From Lolium rigidum (Eukaryota; Streptophyta; Magnoliopsida; Poales; Poaceae), in contig NC_061514.1 in NCBI RefSeq assembly GCF_022539505.1, positions 248,856,124-248,920,123 on the forward strand: a stretch of DNA of 64,000 nt. The letters run 5' to 3'. Shown one piece after another: positions 41,204-52,465 of the stretch (the first letter of the stretch is position 1; each line of letters opens with the position of its first letter). The translations under genes were made by a program, and so were the position numbers. The notes under the pieces are model-generated. The model was not told where the DNA came from. It saw nothing but the letters and a program-made list of their open reading frames with translations, and did no database searches.

Positions 41204-44200
41204 CAAAAATGTGGAGGTTGTCTCGTTCAGTGACAAAACCCCTTTTCAGCACAAAGTTCATGCTCTCGCTTCTCTGTGTTGAAGTCATGCGTGCACAGAA
41301 AACTTCCTTCCAGATAGCTCGATATCCACAATTTCCTTTCAGCCCATAAGTTAATCATGACATTTATATCATGCAGATTGTACTCTTCAATCAAAGCCTT
41401 CCACGCATCTTCAAACTCGGATGGCATTAGGGGATGGTTCAAAATTGCGATCAGCCTTATCCTTCAAATCAGGGAATAGTTTATAAAGCTTCTTCGACGG
41501 GTCCTTATGCTTGTTCATTATGTGCCATCTACAGAACTTATGTAGAGTCCGTTTGAAAATTTTAGGTATTGCTTTTGCCATTGCTCGGGCATTGATCCGA
41601 ACAATTATTAGGAAAAAACACATCGGGTATAATGCAAGCAAACTTCACAAAAACAAAACAAAGGTGAACTTCAGCAAATTAAATATCTTTTATTTTTTCG
41701 GGTTGCGTGGGTGTAAACATCTCGAACTTCGTGTGTTTTTGTTATGAACTACAACTCGAAGGTACAAACAGGAGGATAGATTCTGATTTTCTCCAAACCC
41801 GTAAGTATGCGGATTGGTTGATTACCGCCCATGCATTCAAGGAATCTGTCGAATACCCATTTGAAGGACTCCTCCGACTCGTTTCCCATCAACGCAACAC
41901 CAAAGATTGTTGATCGCAAGTGGTTGTTTACGCCGACAAATACCGCAAGGGGCAAGTGGTGCTTGTTCGACTTGTAAGTAGTATCGAAAGTTATGCAATC
42001 TCCAAAATCCGCATATGCTGCCCTTGAGCTAGCATTAGACCGTAAAACATTTTCCGACTGGTTTTCGTCATCAACCTTGTAGTCATAGAAGAAATTTTCA
42101 TTCTCCTTCTTCATGTCTTCAAAGAATTTGAACATATTCTGCACCTCATTCATGGACTCCTTCCTCGTGTTTTCTGCTTTCCTGCAAAAATAAATTTGTT
42201 GTTATTTTTTTCTTTTTTTGTTTTGCTTTTTTCTTTCCCCTGTTTTTAATGTAAGTTTTCATTTTATATATAAAGGAGGGTGTGGGGTGGGGGGGAGTAC
42301 TTACATGTTGAGTATGTCTCTGTTGTGGCAGCCAATCTTATCACGGCCCCCATGCAGCCTTGTAAGCAGGGCCCATTATGTTTACATGTTTTATATTGCT
42401 GAACCGAAGGTCTTTTACCAACCCCTTCAATGTTGGATCCACCTTTTTGTGAGAACGCATGAAAACTAGCATTGATGGGCTTAACAGCGAGGTATGGTTG
42501 TGCTGAAGTGTAATGTCCTTGACAATGCATGTACCATCACTCCTCTCTTTCAATCTCATAAAGGCCTTGCACCCAGCTTCTTTTGGTCATCTTGTCACGC
42601 TCGTCGGTCTTCCTCGTTGACACTTTGGCGGTGTGCACCTTCTCGTACACATCTTAAGTAACGCCTCGCTCTTGTTGTGCTGTCCTTTCCTTATCCCAAA
42701 CCCTGTGTGCTTTGCATATGTATTGTAAAATACATATGCGTCTTTGAATGTGCTAAATTCTTGACCAATGGATGGTATCAGGTCCGGATCAAGATCTGCA
42801 GCCTGCAAATTGCCACGGTTTTGTTATCGCATTTTTTTTTTGTTTTTATAATACATATGTTATTTGTATGTTAACTTCAGGAAATAGGTCAAGTGAACTT
42901 CCTAAAATTTAATAAAAAAATAAGAACATGGACTTCTTAAAGTCATCTGAACTTTTTTTCACGTAAAAACTGTTGCACATGAATATCGAGAACATATCAA
43001 CTATACATTTCATATAATAAACCGAGCATGTGAACTTCCTAAAAATCAGCTGAACTTTTATCATGGATATAGTGTTCACGAACTTTCCAAATCATATCAA
43101 CTGTTTTTTCTAAAGATATAGCATGTAAACTTCCATGCAAATTGTCTAAATAAATGTTTTGTGTAAGAGTGAATTTTTTATCAGCAATATATAAATTGAA
43201 CTTACGTGTGTGTATGTTCGCAGCTCTGCAGGGGTGGCTCTATCATCTGGTACTATGGGGCATGGCGGTGTGACTTTTGGTACATGGCGAGTGGATCTCG
43301 AGGCGGCATATGACTTGATTGAGTGCCTCGACGATCTTGGTGTATGTTGTCACTTCGACCATCCCCATAATCGCGTTGTTGTTCGTAAGCATCATTGCTA
43401 GAAGACGACTTTTGCCCACCGTCCCTGTTCACATCGTTGCTTCCAGCTGTGGTTGTTGTAGATGTACTTGTAGATTGCCGTTTTCGTGGTCGACGGAACG
43501 TTGCATTACTAGCAAATATCTCCTCAGTGCACTTTATTGGAGAACGGGGTTTTTTGGTGGACCTGACCAACACATAATATCCTCATCATCATCTCGTTGA
43601 TGTTGTGGTATCCCGCTTCCTTTTGTTGTTATCCATGTCATCTTGTTCTTGGATTTTCTGATTGAAATTCCTTTCAACGGCAGCAGCATTTGTCTTTCTC
43701 TTGGGATTGCGGAACACTGGCTGGATAAATGAAACTGGCTCATCACAACATATGGGAGTCATTGGAGGCTTTTTAGGGCCTGACCAGCTGATTATCTCGT
43801 CGTCATCGCTCGTTCCAGATTCTTTGCCCGGCAGCAGCAGAACCTGGTTAGTTTTTTAACATGTGAACTTCTTGAACATTGGGACTAGAACTTTGTACAT
43901 AAAACTTTGTCTCATGTCTTCAAAAAACTAAAACAAGTAAAGTTAACCTCCAAACATTTTTAATATGAACTTCCTGCATACATGCTAACCTGAATACTTA
44001 TTTTTTTTTCATTTTGCTGTTTTAATTTATTTTATAACTGAAGTGAACTCCATGAAACTGGTTTTAAGAACTTCCTAGTAAAGGACATATAAAAAAGAGG
44101 AAACAGAGTGATGAATTGTTTTCTTCTTTCCTACAATAGACTCTGCATGTGAACTTCAGTGGAGGTGAACTTCCAATATCAGTAAGTGAATCATGTGAAC

Positions 44201-44321
44201 TTCCTGTTTTTTTTGTTACCTCATCCTCTGCTGGCCTCTTTCTGGAGCTTGGCTGGCTTGTGGAGCTTGGCTGGCTTGAATTTGGAGGATGCTCTGCCGA
44301 TCTGCGTCGAATTGGAGCCAT
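41204..44321 (-). pseudogene. FAR1/MULE transposase, 5' part (DNA-binding and catalytic domains)
   Basis: Exon 1 (44321-44220, MAPIRRRSAEHPP) is followed by a Ser- and Lys-rich exon (43844 to about 43205) with two DDDE-I-x-x-WSGP motifs and nuclear-localisation-like basic clusters. The FAR1 DNA-binding domain starts at 42802 (IGQEFSTFKDAYVFYNTYAKHTGFGIRKG; later QHNHTSLLSPSMLVFMRSH). The MULE catalytic domain (42153-41755) reads FGDCITFDTTYKSN, LAVFVGVNNHLRSTIFGVAL and ESFKWVFDRFLECM, continuing at 41641-41411 (AMAKAIPKIFKRTLHKFCRWHI) and 41442-41227 (EFEDAWKALIEEYNL). The first catalytic Asp is present; the second falls at an intron border with a frame problem near 41605. The gene is broken by the insertion at 41198 and resumes at 34291. 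Identity is strong; it is inactive in this form. Confidence 0.8.
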
Positions 44322-44773
44322 TATCGCTCGTAAGGAGGCTGGATCTCGCCGTTCTCCGCCGCTGGCTCCTTTCCGTCAGCTACCGCCGCCGTTCGCCTCC
44401 GTCGCGGGCTCCCTCGCGTCGGCTCCCGCCGCCGCTCGCTCGCCCGCGCCGACCAGGTAGGGTTGCTTGATTGTCTTCGCGTCCGCGTTGGCTTCCTCGC
44501 GTCGGCTCCCGCCGCCGCTTGCTACCTCGCGCCGACCAGGTACGTGTCCGTCGCGGGCTCCCTCGCGTCGGCTCCCGCCGCCGCTCGCTCGCCCGCGCCG
44601 ACGATGTAGGAGGTCGAGGTGCGGAGCTGGATGATCTCCGCTCGAGGCGGGGCGGGGGCGCGATGTTTTTATGAGACGGAGGTGGGGAGTTCGGTTCCTA
44701 CACGAATCGTTATCGGTGGGGGAGTTGGGTAGTTCGGTTCGGACGGGGAGAGGTGGCCGAGCGGGATTAGGGG
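44322..44773. other. GC-rich promoter/5' UTR side of the MULE
   Basis: 44330-44670 is GC-rich with a duplicated CTCGCGTCGGCTCCCGCCGC motif (three copies). It is probably the 5' UTR and promoter of the minus-strand transposase gene. Plus-strand ORFs here are composition artefacts. Confidence 0.5.
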
Positions 44774-44799
44774 GGTTCTAGAATAGCTATTCTAGAACC
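44774..44799. repeat. Perfect 26-bp palindrome near MULE right end
   Basis: GGTTCTAGAATAG joined to its exact reverse complement, followed by ACTCTTAAGGGGGTTCGAGAATAG, a partial restatement. It is probably part of the terminal inverted repeat of the MULE. Confidence 0.6.
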
Positions 44800-44828
44800 A
44801 CTCTTAAGGGGGTTCGAGAATAGTTGGG

Positions 44829-44831
<3 letters not shown>

Positions 44832-44889
<58 letters not shown>
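44832..44889. repeat. (TA)29 microsatellite
   Basis: 58 bases of uninterrupted TA next to the MULE terminus. Mutator-like elements often sit near AT-rich microsatellites. Confidence 0.95.
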
Positions 44890-44891
<2 letters not shown>

Positions 44892-45254
44892 AAATGGAAG
44901 CACAACACGTTATTATTTCAGGCATTTCACTTCATAATTTCTAGCAGAAGAAAAAACTAGCACAACATGGCAGGCTGATAGCACATATACATAAAAATGG
45001 GAGCACACAAATGGGGAAACTAAACAGTTTATCACAATTCACAAGTTCACAACACCTTCAGTAGAGCAGCAGGAAATGGGAGCAGCTTACAGATAGCAGT
45101 TTATAATTCAAAACAAATAAGAGAACATTAATTCTAACAACAAATAGCAAGTCTCAATCTCATGGTCTCACACTCACAACTCACAACTTGACAAATAACA
45201 TCTTACGGATGACAAGCACAATAAAGCATATATAACATAGAGTTGTTGCACTTG

Positions 45255-46357
45255 TTAGCGGACTTTGCTTGACTTTCCCAAGGCCGGGGATGCATCAGCA
45301 TCAGCCTTGCGCTTCCCTTTCCCTTTGTCACCAAGTTCTTCAAGCAGCTCTGGTTGTACATAAATAAAATGGGCATCAGTAGTATGTAAATAAGATGGTT
45401 GATTGTATATAAATAATATGGGCATCAGTAGTATGTAAATAAGATGGGCAAATTGATATTTTCCTTCTCCTTCTCCTTCTCCTTCTAATGCAGCCACATA
45501 TATGAGCAAATTGATATTTTCCTTCTCTTTCTCATCCTTCTTCCCTTTCACCCTTTCATTTACAATTAGCCGCATGTCATCCTCCTTCTCCTTCTCCTTC
45601 TCATGAAATGGGCAGTCACTGTCATATAGCCATCTTGCTGCTGAGAAGTCCAACAATCAGTGGTGACGCATACACTTGCACAGTTCTCTTTGAAAAACTT
45701 CATCAACTTGGCCTTCTCACTTAGATAGATTTTGACAACTTCCCTAGCACACGTCCTTCTAAATGGTGGTTTGAAGCGAGGGCAAGCTTTCGACATGAAC
45801 TTTTTGAAGCCCGACTTCTCACCAAACACAAATGGCAACTCATCCTCTATCACCATTTCAGCAAATGCCTTTCTAAGTGCCTCTGGATCAAATTTCCAAT
45901 TGTTGAGGCCAGCTCCCGGAGTGGCTTGCAAAGTACCCTGATTTGGATCTTGGTTCCTATTTGGATTTTTCTTGCAGCTTAGCAAATGCCTGTGCATTGA
46001 TGATGTCCCATTACCTGCTGTAGTAGCTTGAATTGGACGGTTACAATACTTGCACAATCCTTCTTTCACCTTACCATTGGAATCTAGAACTTTGGTAAAA
46101 TGCTCCCAGGCCTCTGATCTTGCTGCCATCGGTTTCCTCAATTTTGGATTGACAGGTTCCTCATCATCCTCAATTTGAATCACCCCCGCATCTTCCGTTT
46201 TCATCGTGGCTTTCACTCCTGCAGCTATTGCTTCATCTGCTTCTGCATCCGCAAGCGCAAGTATATGGGCATCCGCCGCACGTTCATGGGCATTTGCAAG
46301 GGCAAGTTCACGTGCATTCAGCTCATCCTCAAGAACATACTCAGGTTCGGATGCCAT
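45255..46357 (-). pseudogene. hAT transposase with BED zinc finger, large internal deletion
   Basis: ATG 46357 starts MASEPEYVLEDELNARELAL, an Ala/Asp-rich region, then a BED-type finger (about residues 83-130: SEAWEHFTKV ... CKYCNRPI ... GTSSMHRHLLSC). It continues with the hAT conserved N-terminal part (LPFVFGEKSGFKKFM, CVTTDCWTSQQQDGYMTVTAHF). The frame is lost at about 45600 in a GGAGAAGGAGAA run. A second frame ends GKGKRKADADASPALGKSSKVR at 45255, which looks like the natural C-terminus. Several hundred residues, including the RNase H-fold core and dimerisation domain, are missing. This is typical of RICESLEEPER/Ac-like relatives; it is non-functional. Confidence 0.75.
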
Positions 46358-46387
46358 CTACAAACTGACAGAAGTCAAGTACATCTG

Positions 46388-47100
46388 AGTAAACAAGTGC
46401 ACAACTAACCAATAGAATTAAACAGAAATATTAGTCCAAATAGACACTAGCACTAGCAGTATATTTTACAGCAATCGAAATACATCCGTTTAACTGTCTA
46501 ATTGTAGCAGTATATTTTACAACAGTATAACACTAGCTAATAAAGAAATAGAACATGCATAATATGGAGATATGGTGATCAATCCATAGATGACAACGCG
46601 AGGATCTAATATCTTCTGTACCAGTTGCAGTTGGACACCAAGCCATAGAAATAGAATACGGATCAGAAATCTCCATCTACTAGACACTAGGATAGTAGCA
46701 CAATAACACTAGAAGATGAGCAGTTCTCACGGAGCAGATTAAAGAAAACTGGAGATGCGGACATTGGATGCGGGAAAGGTTTTTTCATACCGTGTCACTT
46801 GCTGAGTTGCTGGCCGGATCCCTCTGGTGGCGTGCTGTCGGCCGACGCGGTTGGAGAGCTGGAGATGCGGTGGGGAAGGAGATGCGGGTGGAGGCCTGGA
46901 GTGCTGGCCGGTCGGCTGGAGCGCTGGACGGCGGCGGCGCTCGCTGTTGCAGAAGGATGGGGCGGCGGCTCAACCCTAGGGCAGGTCTCTCTCCTAGTCT
47001 CCTGTGTGTTGTCCAGAGTCCAGACTCCAGAGTGGTCGAATGAGGAAGGAAGCGAGAGTGAAAAGAGGCTTGGAGTGGAGCTAGAAAAATCTAGATGGGC
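46388..47100. other. 5' flank of hAT gene
   Basis: AT-rich to 46780, then a GC-rich stretch (46800-47000), probably the promoter and 5' UTR of the minus-strand transposase. ORFs here overlap each other on both strands and are not supported. Confidence 0.4.
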
Positions 47101-47280
47101 TGTTGGGCTGAAATGGTCGGTCGCTTCGGTCGTTCGCTCGACACAACCGAACAATATTGAAATATTTCGGTCAGTTGCTTGGCAAGACCGATCGTATGAT
47201 CGAACAGCAAAATTTCTTGTATTTCGGTTTCGGTCCCGGTTATTTCGGCTTCGGTCTTCGGTTTCGGTTTTTTGTGCCTG

Positions 47281-49949
47281 GCCAGAGGCACGAGGCATCC
47301 TATTACAAAGCATATCAAAGATATAAACAGAACAAAAGGATCTGAACTTGCCACCAGAGACAATGAAATATGAGAAAGTCAATGATTTTCACACTAAGCC
47401 CACATGTGGAGAAGGTGCCCATAGAGCCCTCCCGCCGTCCCCTGTCCCGCCCCAAGAGAGTTACAACACCTGCAAGCATCGTCATCGATGGCACCCGAGC
47501 GCCAAGTTTTCCTCGTAAAAAACCTCGAATAAAACTAGGTATTACAGACTGCCTACTACCCCCGAGTCAGGCCTCCAAAGCGTGATTTGGGATCTGCCTT
47601 TGCCAAAGCGTCCCCAAAACCATCGCCATCCACATGACCAAAGAGCAAGACCGCCACCGCCATCACTTCAACATCACTCGTTGAAGAAACACCCACACAA
47701 TCCACCTTTTCGGGCCACCGCCCCGACATCTAAGATCTTGCACTAGCAACGTGCAAGACACCGCTACAACAAATCCATAGGAACTGGCGGAGGGATCATG
47801 TTATCTAAACAGTCCACAGGCAACGCGGAACAAGACAAATACACGTTCGCAATTCAAATCTGCTGCTCCCGAACGGAGTTGCCAGATGATCACCGGATAT
47901 AGTTCAACTGGCCCAGATCTAGCACCTCAACTGACACCATGGCCGAGGGGTGTGTTAGGATTGCTGCCATAGAGGCTCCACTATCAGAATTGTATATATA
48001 ATGTAAGTTGTCCATGTATGCATTAATGCACTTGTAGCTAGATATGATCTGGATGTGGAACCTTTTGCTTATTTAGTTTATGCAATGTTTATCCTTGGTT
48101 GTTTAAGGTTGTAGTGACACACACTACCAAAAATAATGTGCGAGCCGACATGAAGGCTAGGTTCCACCTATTGTAGGGGATAGAGATGCTGAACCAACTA
48201 CTATTGGCTATGTCAAAGAGTTAGGCAAGTCGGACTGACCCAAAGATCGACGCTACACGAGCAAGTCGTCATGTGTCCGACTCGAGCGAAAGAATTATTA
48301 GACCTGAGATGGTCGCACAATCCGGGTTGTGTACTAGCTGACTTTGAGTCCACCAAACGATAATTGTAACTTGTATTTATAAAGGTGGTCCTTTGGGACG
48401 ATCAAAAAGCTAGACACCTGATATGGATGCACCAAGACGAAATATGCCCCTCGGCCACAGAGTAGATATTCTCAGGGCCATCTCATGTGACATGATTCGT
48501 AAGCATGGGCATTCGCAACACTACAGTTACGTGTTAATTGAGGTTACCAGGATAATTAATTAAGGAGTTAGTCGAACACGATCACATATCATAGAGACGA
48601 GAAAAAAGACTTACGTTGGCACTGGCATGATCAATCACTCACCTGCGACTTACCACCAATATCTTGAGAGCAAAGGAAATCAAACAAAATATCACGTTGA
48701 TAGGCTAGTCGTAGGCAACTTGGAATAGCCATGATTTGTTAGGAGACAGTACTAACTAGCGGTTCAGGATATGACTCCACTTTGAGCGCGACTCGTTTCC
48801 ATGCGACTGCGCATAGAGTGCGTCTCGGATCGGGGCCGTCTTACTATGTGCTTGTGGGGTCACACACTTAAGAGGACATAACTAGAAGGAGAATTTCCTA
48901 CTGACTCGGTGCATGGTCAGATTAGATCAAGACCGGACAGGAACAAACTAGTGGGTTGGACCAAGCTGGTTCGTTTTAGGGGTTGGGGGATGCATGACAC
49001 CTAGGGCTGGCTTGCAACGAACTTGCCTGAGGACCGTGGTAGATAGTGACTCATCTGCCACATTTTGGGTTGGTACCGTGGTAGATTTTGAAAAAAAATC
49101 TTGTTTTGGAGGCCCTCTATACCACCACATTTTTAGAAAAAAAAGTGGTGCACGCTCGTCTAGTGCATGGTAAATATCGATTTTTTGGTTGCGCGTGTGA
49201 AACCAATTCCGATCATCACCCCTACTACGTTTTGAAGCTTGTGGATCCGCAATGGTAATGGCACCAATCTGCGTGGATACCAGTTCGTTGGGACTCCAAA
49301 CGCAAAGTGATGTAGGAAGTGTGTTATCCCCACAAGAAATTCACCGCGCCTTCCTTTTCTAGCAATCTACAAAACAACAAAGTGTTGCCTTGTGTCCGAA
49401 ACTCCACCAAGTGATTTTCAGGCACAAGGTTTCGTATTAGATTTAAAAAATAATAAATAAAATAAATGCAATGATAAAAAATGAAATTAATATGTAAGAT
49501 AAACAATAAATAAAGTAGATTCAATGCAAAAGTAAGAGGTAGTGGTGATAGTAGTAATGCAAACTATATGAGATAACTAAATGCCAGAGTGATAGATGGT
49601 TTTGCATATTTGGAATAAATGAGTGCTGAACGTAGAAGGATTTGTAAATGCAAGTAAAATAGGTATTTCTTATGATTAAAAAGGACTGGGGTTCATAGTT
49701 TTCACTTCTCTACTCTCTCATAAACATGGTGCACACTAAACAACTGCAAAACAAGTATAAATATTGCTATAAGTTTATAACATGTTTAAAAATCATTCAA
49801 ATGGGCCTCACGTCCTATGGTTAGAATCATAGCATAAATACTTGAGGAAAGAAAACTCTAAACACACATAGGATCATAATTGACATCATGGCATGGTTAA
49901 TTCAATAACGACGCAAGCACCACGCCATATGACAAGCTTATATATATGC
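47281..49949. other. Unassigned region
   Basis: No gene, LTR or terminal repeat recognised. 47400-47950 is moderately GC-rich and could be an old element relic; 49440-49950 is very AT-rich. Confidence 0.4.
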
Positions 49950-50690
49950 ACATACGATGCACGTAAAATGCATATATGTTTTTTTAATTTATCGTGTTAT
50001 ATTCCAATATATTTGTATCATATCATGAGTTATTACCTCGATTTACATTGATTTCGGGGATTTTCCAAAAGACCCCTTTTATTTTGATTCTAACTCTATT
50101 TTGCAGAAAAATCTCCTATTAGTATTAGGGGCTTCCGGACTCCAAAAATACCAAGGTCAAAGAGCACGCTAGACGCATCCAACAAGCTAAATTGGGCTAG
50201 CGGCCAACAAGCTTCATTTGAGGCCTGGAGGCACGAGCATATCCTAGATGCGCCAGTGGGCCCATCTTGGGCTTTGAACGCCCCTTCCTCCCGTCATTGC
50301 ATCGATTTCTTTGTCTTGACCTAAAACCATCTATAGAAATGGTTCCAATCACGATCTCGTGGCGGGCAGAGGCGGATATAGAACACTACAAAATAGAGAG
50401 TTTGCAGTCCACCACCGACGAAAGATTGGAGGGGAACCGTTGCCAGAATCGCCTTCGGGCGACTGTTCATCACCAACACATCTGCATCGCTCTCTACCAT
50501 GAGAGGGGAGTAGTCCGCCCCCTCGACTTCGGATTTGTGGTAGTAACTATATCCAATCTATCTATGTATGATCAGGGTTCTAGCTCGTACGGGCTTCCCT
50601 AAATGATTATGATGCTATCTATGCAATTCCTATGGTGGATATTGCGGTATGAGATGGTACATGTTATGCATTTACCGTTATGTTGACACC
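49950..50690 (+). repeat. Degenerate LTR-like relic
   Basis: Contains weak counterparts of the Athila-like LTRs: CATGAGAGGGGAGTAGT (about 50500; compare CATGAGGAGGGAGTAGT at 17261), followed by a TATCTATGTATGATC-like segment. There are no clear ends. Assignment is tentative. Confidence 0.35.
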
Positions 50691-50703
50691 TATTATACGA
50701 CCA

Positions 50704-50811
50704 GGTGCGCCACAGAAAGCTTATTTTTGTGGCGACGTTTCTGTGGCGCACCACCCGTGCGCCACAGAATCAAATTTTCGTGCGCCACTGATGAGGCTTT
50801 TCCTACTAGTG
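50704..50811 (-). mobile_element. Solitary CACTA terminus of the same family as 2122-15363
   Basis: Read on the minus strand it begins CACTAGTAGGAAAAGCC and contains GTGGCGCAC/GTGCGCCAC motifs about every 20-35 bases. No matching second end was found nearby, so this is a truncated or very short derivative. Confidence 0.7.
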
Positions 50812-51177
50812 AAGTATAGGTATGCTAGTGGTTATGACTTGTCTTCCCACATCATGAGGTATTTGACAACACGGAGTGTAGGTAGCTGAGAGAGATGCGG
50901 TATGCACACAACAAACAAAACTTTTGGCATAGAGTTGTAGTGTATTTTTACATAAAGATATATGATTTATGTAGATTAGGGGTGTAGGCAAGTGATAACA
51001 ATGGCACAACTGAGTGATAGAAAAGGTACCACAAACATCCTTTGTATAGGTGAATGGATTGTTAGCGAACAAGACGGGGGCGCTGAATGGTCGCTACACA
51101 AGTTTTTTAGCTTTTTCAATTTTTAGGCACGATGCGGAAGTAAAGGTGGCAACTTTGATGATAGGGGTGTTCCTAGT

Positions 51178-51385
51178 ATGATCCTAGCGATGGAACGAGT
51201 AAAGGAACCGAACAAGATAGTAAGAGAGAGTGAGCGGTACAACCGGGGTAGCGGAGATGAGGCGAGGTTTGTTTCCCGCAGTTCCACAAAAGGGAGCACG
51301 TCTGCGTTGAGGAGGTGCGAACCACGAAGGCTCGACGTACGGCCACAAAGGCCTCACCTTGTTCCTCGAGATAGCCCCACGAAGG
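51178..51385 (-). repeat. Left part of a retroelement LTR split by the element at 51391
   Basis: Removing 51391-59089 and one AGCTT joins ...CCCCACGAAGG to CCCCTTCTCCC..., giving continuous sequence that leads into the LTR ending at 60016. The left limit of this LTR is not resolved. Confidence 0.45.
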
Positions 51386-51390
51386 AGCTT

Positions 51391-52465
51391 TGATGAGGAC
51401 ATCCCTACCTCACTACTACCTCCGTCATTGCAAGTTGAAGATGAACCTGCTATGAAGCTCAAGTCCGATGAAGTTCGGATTGGACCAATTACAAGGGCTC
51501 GTGCGAAGCTAATTAAACAACAGGTGAACTTGTTTCTAAATGATACTTTGATTGATGAGAACTTTATACTGCCTAAGTCATGTTACTTATGTATCATCAG
51601 GTATCAAGAGGAGACGAGCATCGCACGAGGAGTAGATGAGCAGCTGGACGTGAAGACGGACGTCAAGATGGACGTGGAGCTGGACATGGAGCTGGACATG
51701 AAGATATCTCATGAACGCGCGAGGGAGGAGCGGGAGGCATGCGCGAGAGGAAAAGTTGACGTCCAGGCCGGTCCAGCGCCCGGTCAGACCGGCCGCCAGA
51801 CCGGCGCGCCCGGTCCCTGGCCCGGTTCAACCGGGGGCACGCCGGATTCATCCCGGTGCCAACCAGGCGTCGTACTGGGGCAAACCGGAAGAACTTCTGC
51901 GACACTTCCGGTTGCCGCTCGGTCCAGGGCCCGGTCTAGACCGGCCAGCCCGGTCCCAGACCCGGTCAACCGGATTCCAGACCGGACTAGTCCGAGTCTG
52001 TCTCGACCAGATCTATTCTGGGTCGGTTTTACTTGTATCTTTTCGACCAGAACTTGTCCCGGACGCCTATATAAGTGCCTTGGACGACCCCCTAGCTGCT
52101 TTAGACCACGTTTAAGATAAACCCTAGTTCTTAGTTGTTTGCTCTGCAAAACTATTGAATTCCCTACACCATATTGCTTGATATTGTGTAGATCCTGATA
52201 ATGTCTTGTGTGATCTGTTGTTCCATTGGGAATTAGACGGTTGCAACTTACCGCTTCGTGGTCGGCGGCTACGTGCGCAAGTGTGTGGAGTTGCGAATAT
52301 CTTCCAGGGTTGAGAGTTGTTGCATTGGCGACAGGGACCAATCGAGAGATCTCGTTGCGTCATACAAGTTATCTTCCACTACATCGTCGTGTTCCTCCGC
52401 TGCTATCACCCCGTGATCATCATCACCACCGTTGCTTACTGAGAAGATCGGGCCACCCCTTATCA
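51391..52465 (+). repeat. 5' LTR of CRM-like element
   Basis: Contains the same frame as the polyprotein tail (51395-51757), a CCGGT-rich block (51765-51985), and a CTATATAAG TATA-like box at about 52067. Confidence 0.92.

Larger units (their letters stand above)
26783..44830 (-). mobile_element. FAR1-type MULE carrying exonuclease and B3-like genes (left end not seen)
   Basis: An AT-rich region unified by a minus-strand FAR1/MULE transposase gene (44321 to 32259) and by repeated GTGAACTTC motifs in its introns and spacers. It also holds a B3-like fragment and two tandem copies of an exonuclease gene. Element 34297-41198 is inserted in the transposase gene; without it the MULE would be about 11 kb. 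The right end is probably near the perfect palindrome at 44774-44799. The matching left terminus is not visible and may lie in the N gap. Whether the region 26783-27400 belongs to it is uncertain. Confidence 0.6.
44890..47280 (-). mobile_element. hAT-type element, internally deleted
   Basis: It holds a minus-strand BED-finger/hAT transposase N-terminus (46357-45566) joined to a C-terminal tail. A cluster of CGGTTT/TTCGGT motifs (about 47120-47275), typical of hAT subterminal regions, ends in TTTTTTGTGCCTG. Neither terminal repeat nor an 8-bp duplication could be fixed, so the limits are approximate. Confidence 0.5.

Noticed and set aside
46795..47382. 195-aa minus-strand and 175-aa plus-strand ORFs upstream of the hAT gene
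   Set aside because: They overlap each other on opposite strands across the CGGTTT subterminal repeats and show no domain.
48123..48140. CACTACCAAAAATAATG as the left end of the CACTA terminus at 50811
   Set aside because: Beyond CACTA it does not match the terminal repeat CACTAGTAGGAAAAGCC and has no GTGGCGCAC motifs beneath it.
51359..52120. 253-aa ORF at the start of the CRM-like element as an independent gene
   Set aside because: It is the LTR copy of the polyprotein tail; only the 3' LTR version is joined to pol.
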